Source of the DNA: a bacterium
Lineage (GTDB): Bacteria; Vulcanimicrobiota; Vulcanimicrobiia; Vulcanimicrobiales; SCRA01
NCBI GenBank assembly: GCA_004297985.1
Contig: SCRA01000080.1
Span: forward strand, 1-64,000
DNA: 64,000 bases
Direction of reading: 5' to 3'
The notes below the pieces were generated by a model. It was not told the origin of the DNA. It saw only the letters and a program-made list of their open reading frames with translations, and ran no database searches. Below are positions 7,859 to 16,229 of this stretch, piece after piece (position 1 is the stretch's first letter; every line of letters starts with the position of its first letter). The position numbers were made by a program, and so were the translations under genes.

Positions 7859-9073
7859 ATGACGAAGGGCATGTCGTTGCGCGCCGCTGAGGCGAGACGT
7901 ATCGCTTTGGCGGCGCAGGGCTTTGGGTCTCGCCGTGCGGCGGGCGTGCGGCGAGGCACGCTGCTTTCGACGATCTCGCGGTTGGGATTGGTCCAGATCG
8001 ACTCCGTGAACGTCCTGGTTCGCTCGCACTTCATCCCCGGATTCTCGCGCCTGGGGCCGTACGATCGCACGGTGCTCGAACGTTTGGCGTACGGGCGCTC
8101 GCGCAGGCTCTTCGAATACTGGGCGCACGAGGCGTCGCTTCTGCCGTTGGAGATGTTCCCGCTCCTGCGCTGGCGCATGGACCGCGCGCGGCGGGCGATC
8201 GGCACGTACTCCGAGGTCGCGCGACTTGCGCGCGAGCAGCCGCGCTTCATCGCAAAGGTACGGAAGGCGATCGAGGAGCGCGGGCCGCTGAGCGCCTCCG
8301 ATTTCGACGGTGCCAGGGGCGAAGGGGGCTGGTGGGGGTGGAGCGACACGAAGCGTGCGCTCGAGTATCTCTTTTGGTCAGGCGCCGTGACGACGGCGAG
8401 CCGCCGCAACAGCTTCGAGCGCGTCTACGACCTCGTGGAGCGCGTGATCCCCGCCGGGATCCTGGCTGCTCCCGCGCTGAGGGAAGCCGATGCGCAGCGC
8501 GAGCTCGTGCTGGTTGCGGCACGAGCGCTCGGCGTGGCCACCGAGACCGATCTGCGCGACTATTTCCGCCTGGACACGAGTGACGCCAAGGCGCGCATCG
8601 CGGAGCTGGTCGAGGACGGCAAGCTGCTGGTGGCCTCGGTCGAAGGCTGGAGACACCCGGCCTACCTGGATCCAGAGCGGAGGCGGCCGCGCCGCAGAGA
8701 GATGAGCGCGCTCCTCTCGCCTTTCGACTCGCTGATCTGGCACCGCCCTCGTGCCAGCCGTCTCTTCGGCTTCGACTATCGGCTCGAGATCTACACGCCT
8801 TCGCACAAGCGCGTTTATGGCTACTACGTGCTCCCGTATCTGCTCGACGATGCGCTCGTCGCACGCGTCGACATGAAGGCCGATCGCGCCGCGGCGAACC
8901 TCCTGGTACACGCCGTCCATTTCGAAGATGGCGTCGCGCGAGATGAGGTCATGCCGCGCCTCGCGGCGGATCTTCAGGCGATGGCGGAGTGGTTGAGCCT
9001 AGGGAGCGTCTCGCTTCCATCGTCTATTGATTCTCGCCGATGTCGAGAGCCGCGTGCTCGAGCGCCTCGATAA
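7859..9073 (+). CDS. YcaQ-like winged-helix DNA glycosylase
   Basis: A 404-aa HTH_42 (YcaQ) family protein. Founding members unhook interstrand DNA crosslinks, and their catalytic Gln-hydrophobic-Asp motif is present as Q46-I-D48 in GLVQIDSVN. Other family blocks are FEYWAHEASLLP, FDSLIWHRPR and YTPSHKRVYGYYVLPYL. Winged-helix modules make up most of the length. It begins 11 bp after the LOR/SDH gene, so it may be co-transcribed with it. Its 3' end overlaps the convergent LysR gene by 50 bp; the last 20 residues are low-complexity and Arg-rich, probably a recent extension. Confidence 0.82.
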   Translation: MTKGMSLRAAEARRIALAAQGFGSRRAAGVRRGTLLSTISRLGLVQIDSVNVLVRSHFIPGFSRLGPYDRTVLERLAYGRSRRLFEYWAHEASLLPLEMFPLLRWRMDRARRAIGTYSEVARLAREQPRFIAKVRKAIEERGPLSASDFDGARGEGGWWGWSDTKRALEYLFWSGAVTTASRRNSFERVYDLVERVIPAGILAAPALREADAQRELVLVAARALGVATETDLRDYFRLDTSDAKARIAELVEDGKLLVASVEGWRHPAYLDPERRRPRRREMSALLSPFDSLIWHRPRASRLFGFDYRLEIYTPSHKRVYGYYVLPYLLDDALVARVDMKADRAAANLLVHAVHFEDGVARDEVMPRLAADLQAMAEWLSLGSVSLPSSIDSRRCREPRARAPR

Positions 9074-9929
9074 AGGCGCGCGCAGCGGGCGTGGGCTCAC
9101 GATCTCGGCGGCGGATCACACTCACCGCGCGCTCGATCGAGAGGTCGCTGATACTGATCACGGCGAGACCCTTCGCCTCCATCTGCGTCAGCGCTGAGAT
9201 CCACGTGATGCCTAACCCTACTCCGACCGCGGCCCGGGTCGCCTCCGCGCTGCCGATCTCGATCGTGTGTTCGAAGGTGAGACCGGCCTGTCCAAGCGCC
9301 GCGCTCACCGCCTCACGCATCCCCGAGCCGAGCTCGCGCAGGATCAGCGTCTCATCTTTCAGCGAGGCGGCGGTCACGGTGCGTCCGGCGAGCGGGTGGT
9401 CCGCCGAGACGATGCAGCGCAGTACGTCGCGATAGAATGGCGAGACCAAGAGCTCGGAACGTTGAACGGGCACCTCGATGATCCCCACATCGGCCAACTC
9501 GTCGATCACCGCTTCGACGATGTCGCCGCTGTAGCCGATCTGCAGGCTGACGACGAGCGCGGGATGGGTGCGCCGTAGATTCGCAAGCGCGAGTGGGGCG
9601 AGGAATGCTCCCGCGGTGAGGCTCGCGCCTACGGTAAGCCGGCCGCCGATCCCGGCGCGGTGGTCGGCTGCGATCTTCGCAGCGTGTTCGCTCTCCGTGC
9701 GAATGCGTCGCCCGACGCGTGCCAGCTCCTGCCCAAGCGGCGTTGGGGCGATCGTGCGTCCGTGCTTCGTCACGAGCGGAAGTCCGCATGCCTGCGTCAG
9801 CTCCTCGATCTGCTGTGAGATCTCCGGCTGGCTGAGGCCTAGGCGCTCCGCCGCCTTGCTGTAGCTCCCCGTCTCAACCACGTGCGAGAGCGAGATCAGG
9901 TGGTTGAGATTGAGCTGGTTCTCCGCCAT
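9024..9929 (-). CDS. LysR family transcriptional regulator
   Basis: A 301-aa LTTR. The N-terminal winged helix-turn-helix spans about residues 1-65 (LISLSHVVETGSYSKAAERL then LSQPEISQQIEEL), followed by the effector-binding domain starting near GGRLTVGASLTAGAF. ATG at 9929 is chosen because MAENQLNLNHL is the usual beginning of the domain; the frame runs open to 10223 without family similarity. No dedicated target is divergent from it except the ArsR-like gene at 10207. The 277-bp gap between them would hold both promoters. The effector cannot be told from sequence. Confidence 0.9.
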   Translation of the reverse strand: MAENQLNLNHLISLSHVVETGSYSKAAERLGLSQPEISQQIEELTQACGLPLVTKHGRTIAPTPLGQELARVGRRIRTESEHAAKIAADHRAGIGGRLTVGASLTAGAFLAPLALANLRRTHPALVVSLQIGYSGDIVEAVIDELADVGIIEVPVQRSELLVSPFYRDVLRCIVSADHPLAGRTVTAASLKDETLILRELGSGMREAVSAALGQAGLTFEHTIEIGSAEATRAAVGVGLGITWISALTQMEAKGLAVISISDLSIERAVSVIRRRDREPTPAARAFIEALEHAALDIGENQ

Positions 9930-10206
9930 TACGCGATCTCGAAGAGGACGATCGGGATCGTCAGATAGTGCGACATTGAGAGTTCGTACCCAGCCCGGTC
10001 GCCATAGTACCGCGGGCGGCGCCTGCTCGCTGGTTACGTTTCGCGAGACGGTCACGTGCCCTTCGTATGAGGGTCGCAGCATCGCCGTATGGACAGACGC
10101 GTCCTCCTCATCGACGGACATCCGGACCCGGCGGGCACGCACCTGGGGAACGATAGGCAGCGCGAAAGAGAGAAGCAAGGCTGTGGTATGATGGGCGGGA
10201 GACGCC

Positions 10207-10896
10207 ATGTCAAAGAGCCACATTGCCCGACGCTCATCCGGCCCGAACGTTGCCGAGGTCGCTGCACGTATCGGTGATCCAGGCCGCGCTGCGGTGCTCT
10301 TGTCCCTTCTCGACGGTCGCCGGCTCTCGGCGAGCGAGCTTGCGTATCGGGCTGGGATCTCGCCCAGCGGGGCGAGCGCCCACCTCGCGAAGCTTCTCGC
10401 GGACGGCTTGCTCGTCGTCGAGCGTTCGGGGCGGCAACGCCTCTACCATGCCGTCGAGGCGCTGGCCGTCATCGCCAAACCAGTGGAGATCGTGGGGCTG
10501 ACCCAAAAGAGAATCGCATCGGAGCTGCGCAGCGCGCGCACCTGCTACGACCACCTTGCCGGCCGGCTGGGAGTTGGATTGACCGAAGCCCTCGTCGCAC
10601 GACGCGTGATTCTGCCCGATGGTCCGCGGGAATACCGCGTAACTCGTGCCGGCAATCGTTTTCTCGCGGCGTTCGGCATCGATGTGGCCGAAGCGCGAAA
10701 GAAGCATCGCCAGTTCGCCCGCCAGTGCATCGATTGGACTGAGCACCGTCCGCATCTCGCGGGTTCGCTCGGAGCGGCGATCCTCGATGGCCTTTTCGAC
10801 AGAGCATGGATTCAACGGACTGAGGCGAGCCGCGCGATCCGTATGAGCGCGGCCGGGCGCAAGGCGCTCGCGGAACGCTTCTCTCTCGATCTGTGA
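10207..10896 (+). CDS. ArsR-type winged-helix regulator with C-terminal extension
   Basis: A 229-aa regulator. Residues about 15-85 form an ArsR-like wHTH (DPGRAAVLLSLLDG, LSASELAYRAGISPSGASAHLAKLLADGLL, SGRQRLYHAV). The remaining 140 residues form a second domain with another predicted wing (REYRVTRAGNRFLAAFGID). No CxC or metal-binding cysteine cluster is visible, so metal sensing is not suggested. It is convergent with comEC (16 bp apart) and divergent from LysR. The ligand and target are unknown. Confidence 0.85.
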   Translation: MSKSHIARRSSGPNVAEVAARIGDPGRAAVLLSLLDGRRLSASELAYRAGISPSGASAHLAKLLADGLLVVERSGRQRLYHAVEALAVIAKPVEIVGLTQKRIASELRSARTCYDHLAGRLGVGLTEALVARRVILPDGPREYRVTRAGNRFLAAFGIDVAEARKKHRQFARQCIDWTEHRPHLAGSLGAAILDGLFDRAWIQRTEASRAIRMSAAGRKALAERFSLDL

Positions 10897-10912
10897 TCGG
10901 GGAGCCGCCTGC

Positions 10913-13051
10913 TCAGGTTACCGGCGAGGTGCGCGCAGCACAAGCGCGCGCAGCGTCGAGGGTGATCGTCCCGTCGCGCGAGGTGAGAAGTACGCGCGCA
11001 CCGGCGGCGCGCAGCCTTGTCAGCGCCTGCGGCGACGGAAGGCCGTAAGGGTTGTGAATTCCGACGGAGGCGATGGCGACGCGCGGGCGCACCACCGCCA
11101 GAAAGGCGGCGCTCGACGAGTAGCCGCTGCCATGGTGCCCAACCACCAGTACGTCGGCGCGCAGCTCGTCGGCCCGATAGGCGTCGATGAGGGCGCGTTC
11201 CTCCTCGCTCTCGGCATCGCCCATGACGAGCGCCGTGCAGCCGGCGGTGCGCACGCGTACGATCAGTGAGTCGTTGTCCACGTCGTCGTGAGTGTCTCGC
11301 AACGGCTGCGCGAACGGTGCGAGGATCGTTACCTCGGCGTCGCCCGTGCGCCACGCCGCGCCGGCGCGTAGGTGCGCTATCGGCACGCGCGCGGACTCGG
11401 TATCTCGCAGTAATGCGGCGAAGGCACCATGCGAAGGCCAGCCGCCGTCGATGAGGTCATCGACGCGCAGCGCATCCATCACCGCGGAGAAGCCGGCGAA
11501 GTGATCCTGGTGCGGGTGAGAGACCACCAGGGCGTCGACGCGGTGGATGCCCGCGCGTACGAGGAAGGGCACGAGCGTGCGCGCTCCCTGCTGCGCCGGC
11601 GCGCCGTCCACCATCGTGGCGTGGCCGCGCGAGAGCACGACGATCGCCTGCCCCTGCCCCACATCGAGCGCGACGATGTGCGTGCCCGTCTCGCCGAACC
11701 GCGGCGGCCACAGGCAGAGGGCAGCGGCCGCAATGACGCAGGCGAGCGCCGCACGCGTACCCCGTAGGCCCAGCCAGAGAGCAGCCCCGTCGTACGCGGC
11801 GATCGCCCACCAGGGCGGCGGCGTGGCCACGAGGTGGGCATACGGCAGGGCGGAGATCGCCCGCACGGCGCCGAGGATCCAGCCGCACGCCAGCGCCGCG
11901 AGCGGTGCAAAGAGCGGGTTCGCCAGCGTCAGCATTCCGAAGCCCAAGGCCGGTGCGACCATCGGTACCACCAGTGCGTTGGCCAGCGGAGCATACGGCG
12001 CGAGTTGCAGGAAAAATGCGGCTTGCAGCGGCCAGACGCCGATCTGCGTTGCCAGCGTCAAGGAGATCCCTTCGCGCAGCAGGTGCGGCAGCTGCAGACG
12101 TTCGAGCCTGCGCGCGATCGGCGACGCGAAGAGAGCGATTGCGCCGACGCACGAGAACGAGAGCAGGAACGAGGCGCCGCCCACGCTCCATGGCTCCCAG
12201 AGCGTCACCGCGATGGCCGCCACGGCGATCGCCTCCGGACCCAGCGCGGCGCGTCCACTGGCGCGCGCGATCAGCGCGCACGCGGACATGATGCCTGCGC
12301 GTACCGCGGGAAGATGAACGCCGGAGAGCACCACGAAGAGCGCCACGCCGCACAGCGCAAGCAAGGACGCGGCGATACGTCCAGCGCCGAACGCCTCGCA
12401 CGTCACCAGCAGCAGCGCAGCGAACGCGCCCAAATGCAAGCCGGCGGTGACCAGCACGTGCGTGGTTCCCGTTTCGGAGAAAGCAGTGGCCATGCCGCCG
12501 TCGAGCGCGCCCCGCTCGCCTACCAGTGCGCCGTCGAGCAGTGCGGCCGCCGGCTGGGGCAGGACCGCCAGACGCGTACGTGCCCACGCGCGGATGCGAG
12601 CCGCAGTCGCTGTCGCACCCCGCCCTTGCTCGCGCGCCACGACGCGCCCGTCGAGCAGCGCCGTGATGCCCCGCGTCCGCATCCGCGCCGAGCGAAGCAA
12701 GCGTCCGCGTACCGTGACGCGTTCGGCCGCTCGCACCTCGCCGCGCGCTCGCACTTCCAAGGTGCCGTACGCGGTTCGCGCAAGCGTGAACGTTGTGTGC
12801 TCGCCCTCCGGCGCTTCGACGGCGATGCCGCTTACCGTGACGAGCCCCTGCGGCAGCGTACGCGCCGCGGGATCGCGCCATGCGGTATCGAAGGCGGAAA
12901 CCGCCAGGGCAATCGCGAGTGCGAAGAGAATCGTTCGCCGGCCGCAGCGGGCGGCGGCCGCCAGGGCGAGGGCGCATCCCAGCGCCCACGGCGGCGGCAT
13001 CAACGAGCCCGCGATGCACGCAGCGGCGAGGGCTGGTAACCAAAGACGCAC
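10913..13051 (-). CDS. comEC: ComEC/Rec2 DNA uptake channel
   Basis: A 712-aa membrane protein with N-terminal membrane segments and a DUF4131-like beta domain, the Competence core (many hydrophobic helices, GLHLGAFAALLL, LSGVHLPAVRAGIMS), and a C-terminal metallo-beta-lactamase nuclease domain with SHPHQDH near residues 511-518 and GHHGS near 639. It is the channel for single-stranded DNA entry during transformation. The frame is open back to 13585, but that part is antisense to the epimerase. GTG at 13051 with AGAGGG upstream gives a normal start, 51 bp from the divergent epimerase. comEA lies at 18786. Confidence 0.93.
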   Translation of the reverse strand: MRLWLPALAAACIAGSLMPPPWALGCALALAAAARCGRRTILFALAIALAVSAFDTAWRDPAARTLPQGLVTVSGIAVEAPEGEHTTFTLARTAYGTLEVRARGEVRAAERVTVRGRLLRSARMRTRGITALLDGRVVAREQGRGATATAARIRAWARTRLAVLPQPAAALLDGALVGERGALDGGMATAFSETGTTHVLVTAGLHLGAFAALLLVTCEAFGAGRIAASLLALCGVALFVVLSGVHLPAVRAGIMSACALIARASGRAALGPEAIAVAAIAVTLWEPWSVGGASFLLSFSCVGAIALFASPIARRLERLQLPHLLREGISLTLATQIGVWPLQAAFFLQLAPYAPLANALVVPMVAPALGFGMLTLANPLFAPLAALACGWILGAVRAISALPYAHLVATPPPWWAIAAYDGAALWLGLRGTRAALACVIAAAALCLWPPRFGETGTHIVALDVGQGQAIVVLSRGHATMVDGAPAQQGARTLVPFLVRAGIHRVDALVVSHPHQDHFAGFSAVMDALRVDDLIDGGWPSHGAFAALLRDTESARVPIAHLRAGAAWRTGDAEVTILAPFAQPLRDTHDDVDNDSLIVRVRTAGCTALVMGDAESEEERALIDAYRADELRADVLVVGHHGSGYSSSAAFLAVVRPRVAIASVGIHNPYGLPSPQALTRLRAAGARVLLTSRDGTITLDAARACAARTSPVT

Positions 13052-13102
13052 AGAGGCCCTCTGCGCGGTGCAAGCCGGCGTCAAGACGACAGGAGCGAAT
13101 GT

Positions 13103-14026
13103 TTGCGGATCATCGTCACCGGTGGAGCCGGTTTTATCGGGTCGCACATCGTCGACCGATATATCGTGGAGGGTCACGACGTGGTGGTCGTGGACAACCT
13201 CTGGGATCACGGCGGGGGCCGCCGCGAGAACGTCAACGGGCGCGCGAGCTTCGTGCACATGGACATCCGCGACCAAGAGCTCACGCGCGTCTTTCAGGAC
13301 TTCAAGCCCGAGGTCGTCTCGCACCACGCCGCACAGCACAGCGTGGCGATCTCCTCGCGCGATCCCGTCTTCGACGCTCAGGTCAACGTCGTGGGCCTGC
13401 TCAATGTCCTCGTCAATGCCGCGAAAACCGGCACGCGCAAAGTGATCTTCGCCTCCAGCGGGGCCACCTTCGGCACGCCCGACCGCCTGCCGATCGACGA
13501 GACGACGCCCCAGCGCCCGGAGTCGCCATACGGCATCACCAAGATGGTCGCCGAGCACTACCTGCGCTTCTTCAAAGCGCAACACGGGCTCGACTTCACC
13601 GCGCTGCGCTACGGCAACGTTTTCGGCCCGCGCCAGGATCCCAACGGCGAGGCGGGGGTCATCTCCATCTTCATCGGTAAGTTCTTGGCCAAGGAAGGGG
13701 TGCGCATCGACTGGGACGGGGAGCAGACGCGCGACTACGTCTACGTGCGCGACGTGGCCGAGGCCAACGTCTTGGCGCTCGACCGGGCGAGCGGCGAATG
13801 CCTCTGCATCGGAACCGGGAAGCGCACCAGCGTGAACCAGATCTATCTCTCACTGGCGAACATCACGGGCTTCCAGGCACCGATCACCCATGCGCCCCAG
13901 CGCCCCGGCGACGCCCGCGACGCTCAGTTCAACGCGGCGCGCGCGCGCGACATCCTTGGCTGGACGCCGCAGACCAAACTGCTGGACGGGATGCGGGAGA
14001 CGGTGGAGTATTTCCGCAAGGCATAG
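13103..14026 (+). CDS. NAD-dependent epimerase/dehydratase (UDP-glucose 4-epimerase type)
   Basis: An extended short-chain dehydrogenase/reductase of 307 aa acting on nucleotide sugars. The Rossmann motif is TGGAGFIG (6-13), the catalytic pair is Tyr143/Lys147 in SPYGITK, and the catalytic Ser lies in FASSGATFG (116-123). The start is TTG with AGGAG seven bases upstream. It likely supplies sugars for cell-surface polysaccharides; the substrate (glucose/galactose, or another) cannot be decided. Confidence 0.88.
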   Translation: MRIIVTGGAGFIGSHIVDRYIVEGHDVVVVDNLWDHGGGRRENVNGRASFVHMDIRDQELTRVFQDFKPEVVSHHAAQHSVAISSRDPVFDAQVNVVGLLNVLVNAAKTGTRKVIFASSGATFGTPDRLPIDETTPQRPESPYGITKMVAEHYLRFFKAQHGLDFTALRYGNVFGPRQDPNGEAGVISIFIGKFLAKEGVRIDWDGEQTRDYVYVRDVAEANVLALDRASGECLCIGTGKRTSVNQIYLSLANITGFQAPITHAPQRPGDARDAQFNAARARDILGWTPQTKLLDGMRETVEYFRKA

Positions 14027-14108
14027 TCACCGGCGGCGCGCGTCGATGCGCACGAGCGCAATGCGCGCCGATCTGCGCAGCAAGGTGATTCCCCTACGCG
14101 TCATCGGC

Positions 14109-14480
14109 CTAGCCGGCCTCCGTCTCGCTGCGCTCCAACGCGGCGATCTTCGCGATCAGGGCCTTGGCGGTTGCCGCGGAGATGCCGTCGTGGACGAGTT
14201 CGCGCGCCCCGAAAGCAACCGCCCCCGCGAGGATTACGCGCCAGCTGCCGTGTACCCGCTCCACGAGTGACTCGCCGTTGATCGTACCGGACGACCAATC
14301 GGCGATTGCGTAATTGCCCACCACGGCCACGTGGTCGACGGCGGGAATGAGCTGATGGTGCTGCGCGTCGATCGCGTAGCGAACCACCGCTTTCGCGATC
14401 TGATCATCCGTCGCCGGTGCAGCCCGGGCGCGCCCCGCTAGGGCCAACGCCAGCAGCAGGGCCAACAGCAAGGCTCTCAT
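14109..14480 (-). CDS. small secreted hypothetical protein
   Basis: A 123-aa protein with a clear signal peptide (MRALLLALLLALALAGRARA), then a mature part of about 100 residues containing VDHVAVVGNYAIADW and a C-terminal Ala/Glu-rich helix. The middle resembles proteins that measure or modify a periplasmic substrate, but I recognise no family. ATG at 14480 gives the best signal peptide; ATG at 14528 would add 16 residues. It is divergent from the AidB-like gene at 14580. The frame continues far upstream, but that part is antisense to the acyl-CoA dehydrogenase. Confidence 0.7.
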   Translation of the reverse strand: MRALLLALLLALALAGRARAAPATDDQIAKAVVRYAIDAQHHQLIPAVDHVAVVGNYAIADWSSGTINGESLVERVHGSWRVILAGAVAFGARELVHDGISAATAKALIAKIAALERSETEAG

Positions 14481-14579
14481 TCCCGCCTGCTTGCCGATGG
14501 CGGACGTGTTGGCCTGCGCGTCTCCCATGCAGCCGATCCGTGAAAGGAGCGGTGGTCCCGGCGTCGGGAAGCCTCGCCT

Positions 14580-16229
14580 ATGACGCACGAGGTCTTCAAC
14601 CAGCCGCCGCCGCTGGTGAACTACGACCTCTTCGGCGAGGATGCGGCGCTCGTCGAGGGCGTCGAGCGCTTCGACGCCGGCTGGGCGCGCGAGACCCTGC
14701 ACGAGCTGGGCCGCCTCGCGGGCACGGAGGAGGCGATTCGCTGGGGCTGCGAGGCCAATGCCAACGCCCCCGTGTTGCGCACGCACGATCGGTTCGGCCA
14801 TCGCATCGACGAAGTCGAGTTCCACCCGTCGTGGCACCGGTTGATGGAGACGGCCGTGGCCTACGGCCTCCATGCCTCGCCGTGGCGTGAGCCCGGCCCA
14901 GGGGCACATGTGGCGCGCGCCGCCGCCTTCGCGGTGTGGTCGCAAGTGGAATCGGGGCACGGCTGTCCGATCTCCATGACGCACGCCGCCCTCCCCGCGC
15001 TGCGGGTTCAGCCCAGCCTGGCGGAGATCTGGGAGCCGCGCTTCACTTCGCTGACCTACGATCCGGACTTGCGCGCGCCGCAAGAGAAGGACGGCGCGCT
15101 CTGTGGGATGGCGATGACGGAGAAGCAAGGCGGCTCCGACGTGCGCGCCAACACGACCAAGGCGCAGCCGGCGGCGCGCGGTGGCCCCGGCGCGGAGTAC
15201 CGCCTCACCGGCCACAAGTGGTTCTGCTCGGCGCCCATGTGCGACGCGTTTCTGGTGTTGGCGCAGGCCCCGGGCGGGCTCTCGTGCTTTCTGTTGCCGC
15301 GCGTTCTCCCCGACGGAACGCATAACGCCTTTCTCATCCAGCGGCTCAAGGAGAAGCTGGGTAACCGTTCTAACGCCTCGAGCGAAGTGGAGTTCGAGGG
15401 TGCCGCGGCCTGGCTGATCGGCGAGGAGGGGCGCGGCGTCCAGACGATCATAGAGATGGTCAATCACACGCGCCTAGACTGCATCATCGGCAGCGCGGCG
15501 CTGATGCGTCAAGCGGTGGCGCAGGCGGCGCACCACGCCGCCCATCGCTCGGCGTTCGGCAAGCGCCTGATCGAGCAGCCGCTGATGCGCGACGTATTGG
15601 CCGATCTCGCGCTGGAGAGCGAGGCTGCGACGTGGCTGATGCTGCGGCTTGCCGCCTCCTGCGACCGCGCGGCCAACGACGCGCGTGAGGCGGCGTTCAA
15701 GCGCGTCGCCACGGCGGTTGGCAAGTTCTGGATCTGTAAGCGCGCGCCTGCGCACGTCTACGAAGCTCTGGAGTGTTTGGGCGGCAACGGTTATGTGGAG
15801 GAGTCGATTCTCCCGCGCCTCTATCGCGAGGCTCCCGTCAACGCCGTCTGGGAAGGCTCGGGAAACGTCATCGCGCTCGACGTCCTGCGCGCACTGAACA
15901 AGGAGCCGGAGACGCTGGCCGCATTCTCCGCGGAGCTCCGCGAGGCCGCCGGCGCCAACGGATGCCTCGATGCGGCGATCGCGCGCCTCGAGCACGAGTT
16001 GGTCGAACGCCACGACATGGAGACGCGCGCGCGGCGGATCATCGAGCAGATGGCGCTGACGCTCCAAGCGTCGTTGCTGGTGCGCCACGCGCCGGCGGCG
16101 GTCGCCGATGCCTTCTGCGCCAGCCGCCTGGGCGGCGACTGGGGGCGCACCTTCGGCACGCTGCCGCATGGTTTGGGCTATGAAACGATCCTCGAGCGCG
16201 CGCGCCCCCGGGCTAGTTCAGGACACTAG
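14580..16229 (+). CDS. AidB-like acyl-CoA dehydrogenase
   Basis: A 549-aa flavoprotein of the acyl-CoA dehydrogenase superfamily. The long N-terminal extension and MAMTEKQGGSDVRANTT (about 178-194) place it with AidB, the adaptive-response protein that protects DNA from alkylation and has weak isovaleryl-CoA dehydrogenase activity. LECLGGNGYVEES and REAPVNAVWEGSGNV in the C-terminal domain are also characteristic. Its stop overlaps that of convergent leuS by 4 bp. Whether it acts in DNA protection or catabolism is not settled by sequence. Confidence 0.85.
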   Translation: MTHEVFNQPPPLVNYDLFGEDAALVEGVERFDAGWARETLHELGRLAGTEEAIRWGCEANANAPVLRTHDRFGHRIDEVEFHPSWHRLMETAVAYGLHASPWREPGPGAHVARAAAFAVWSQVESGHGCPISMTHAALPALRVQPSLAEIWEPRFTSLTYDPDLRAPQEKDGALCGMAMTEKQGGSDVRANTTKAQPAARGGPGAEYRLTGHKWFCSAPMCDAFLVLAQAPGGLSCFLLPRVLPDGTHNAFLIQRLKEKLGNRSNASSEVEFEGAAAWLIGEEGRGVQTIIEMVNHTRLDCIIGSAALMRQAVAQAAHHAAHRSAFGKRLIEQPLMRDVLADLALESEAATWLMLRLAASCDRAANDAREAAFKRVATAVGKFWICKRAPAHVYEALECLGGNGYVEESILPRLYREAPVNAVWEGSGNVIALDVLRALNKEPETLAAFSAELREAAGANGCLDAAIARLEHELVERHDMETRARRIIEQMALTLQASLLVRHAPAAVADAFCASRLGGDWGRTFGTLPHGLGYETILERARPRASSGH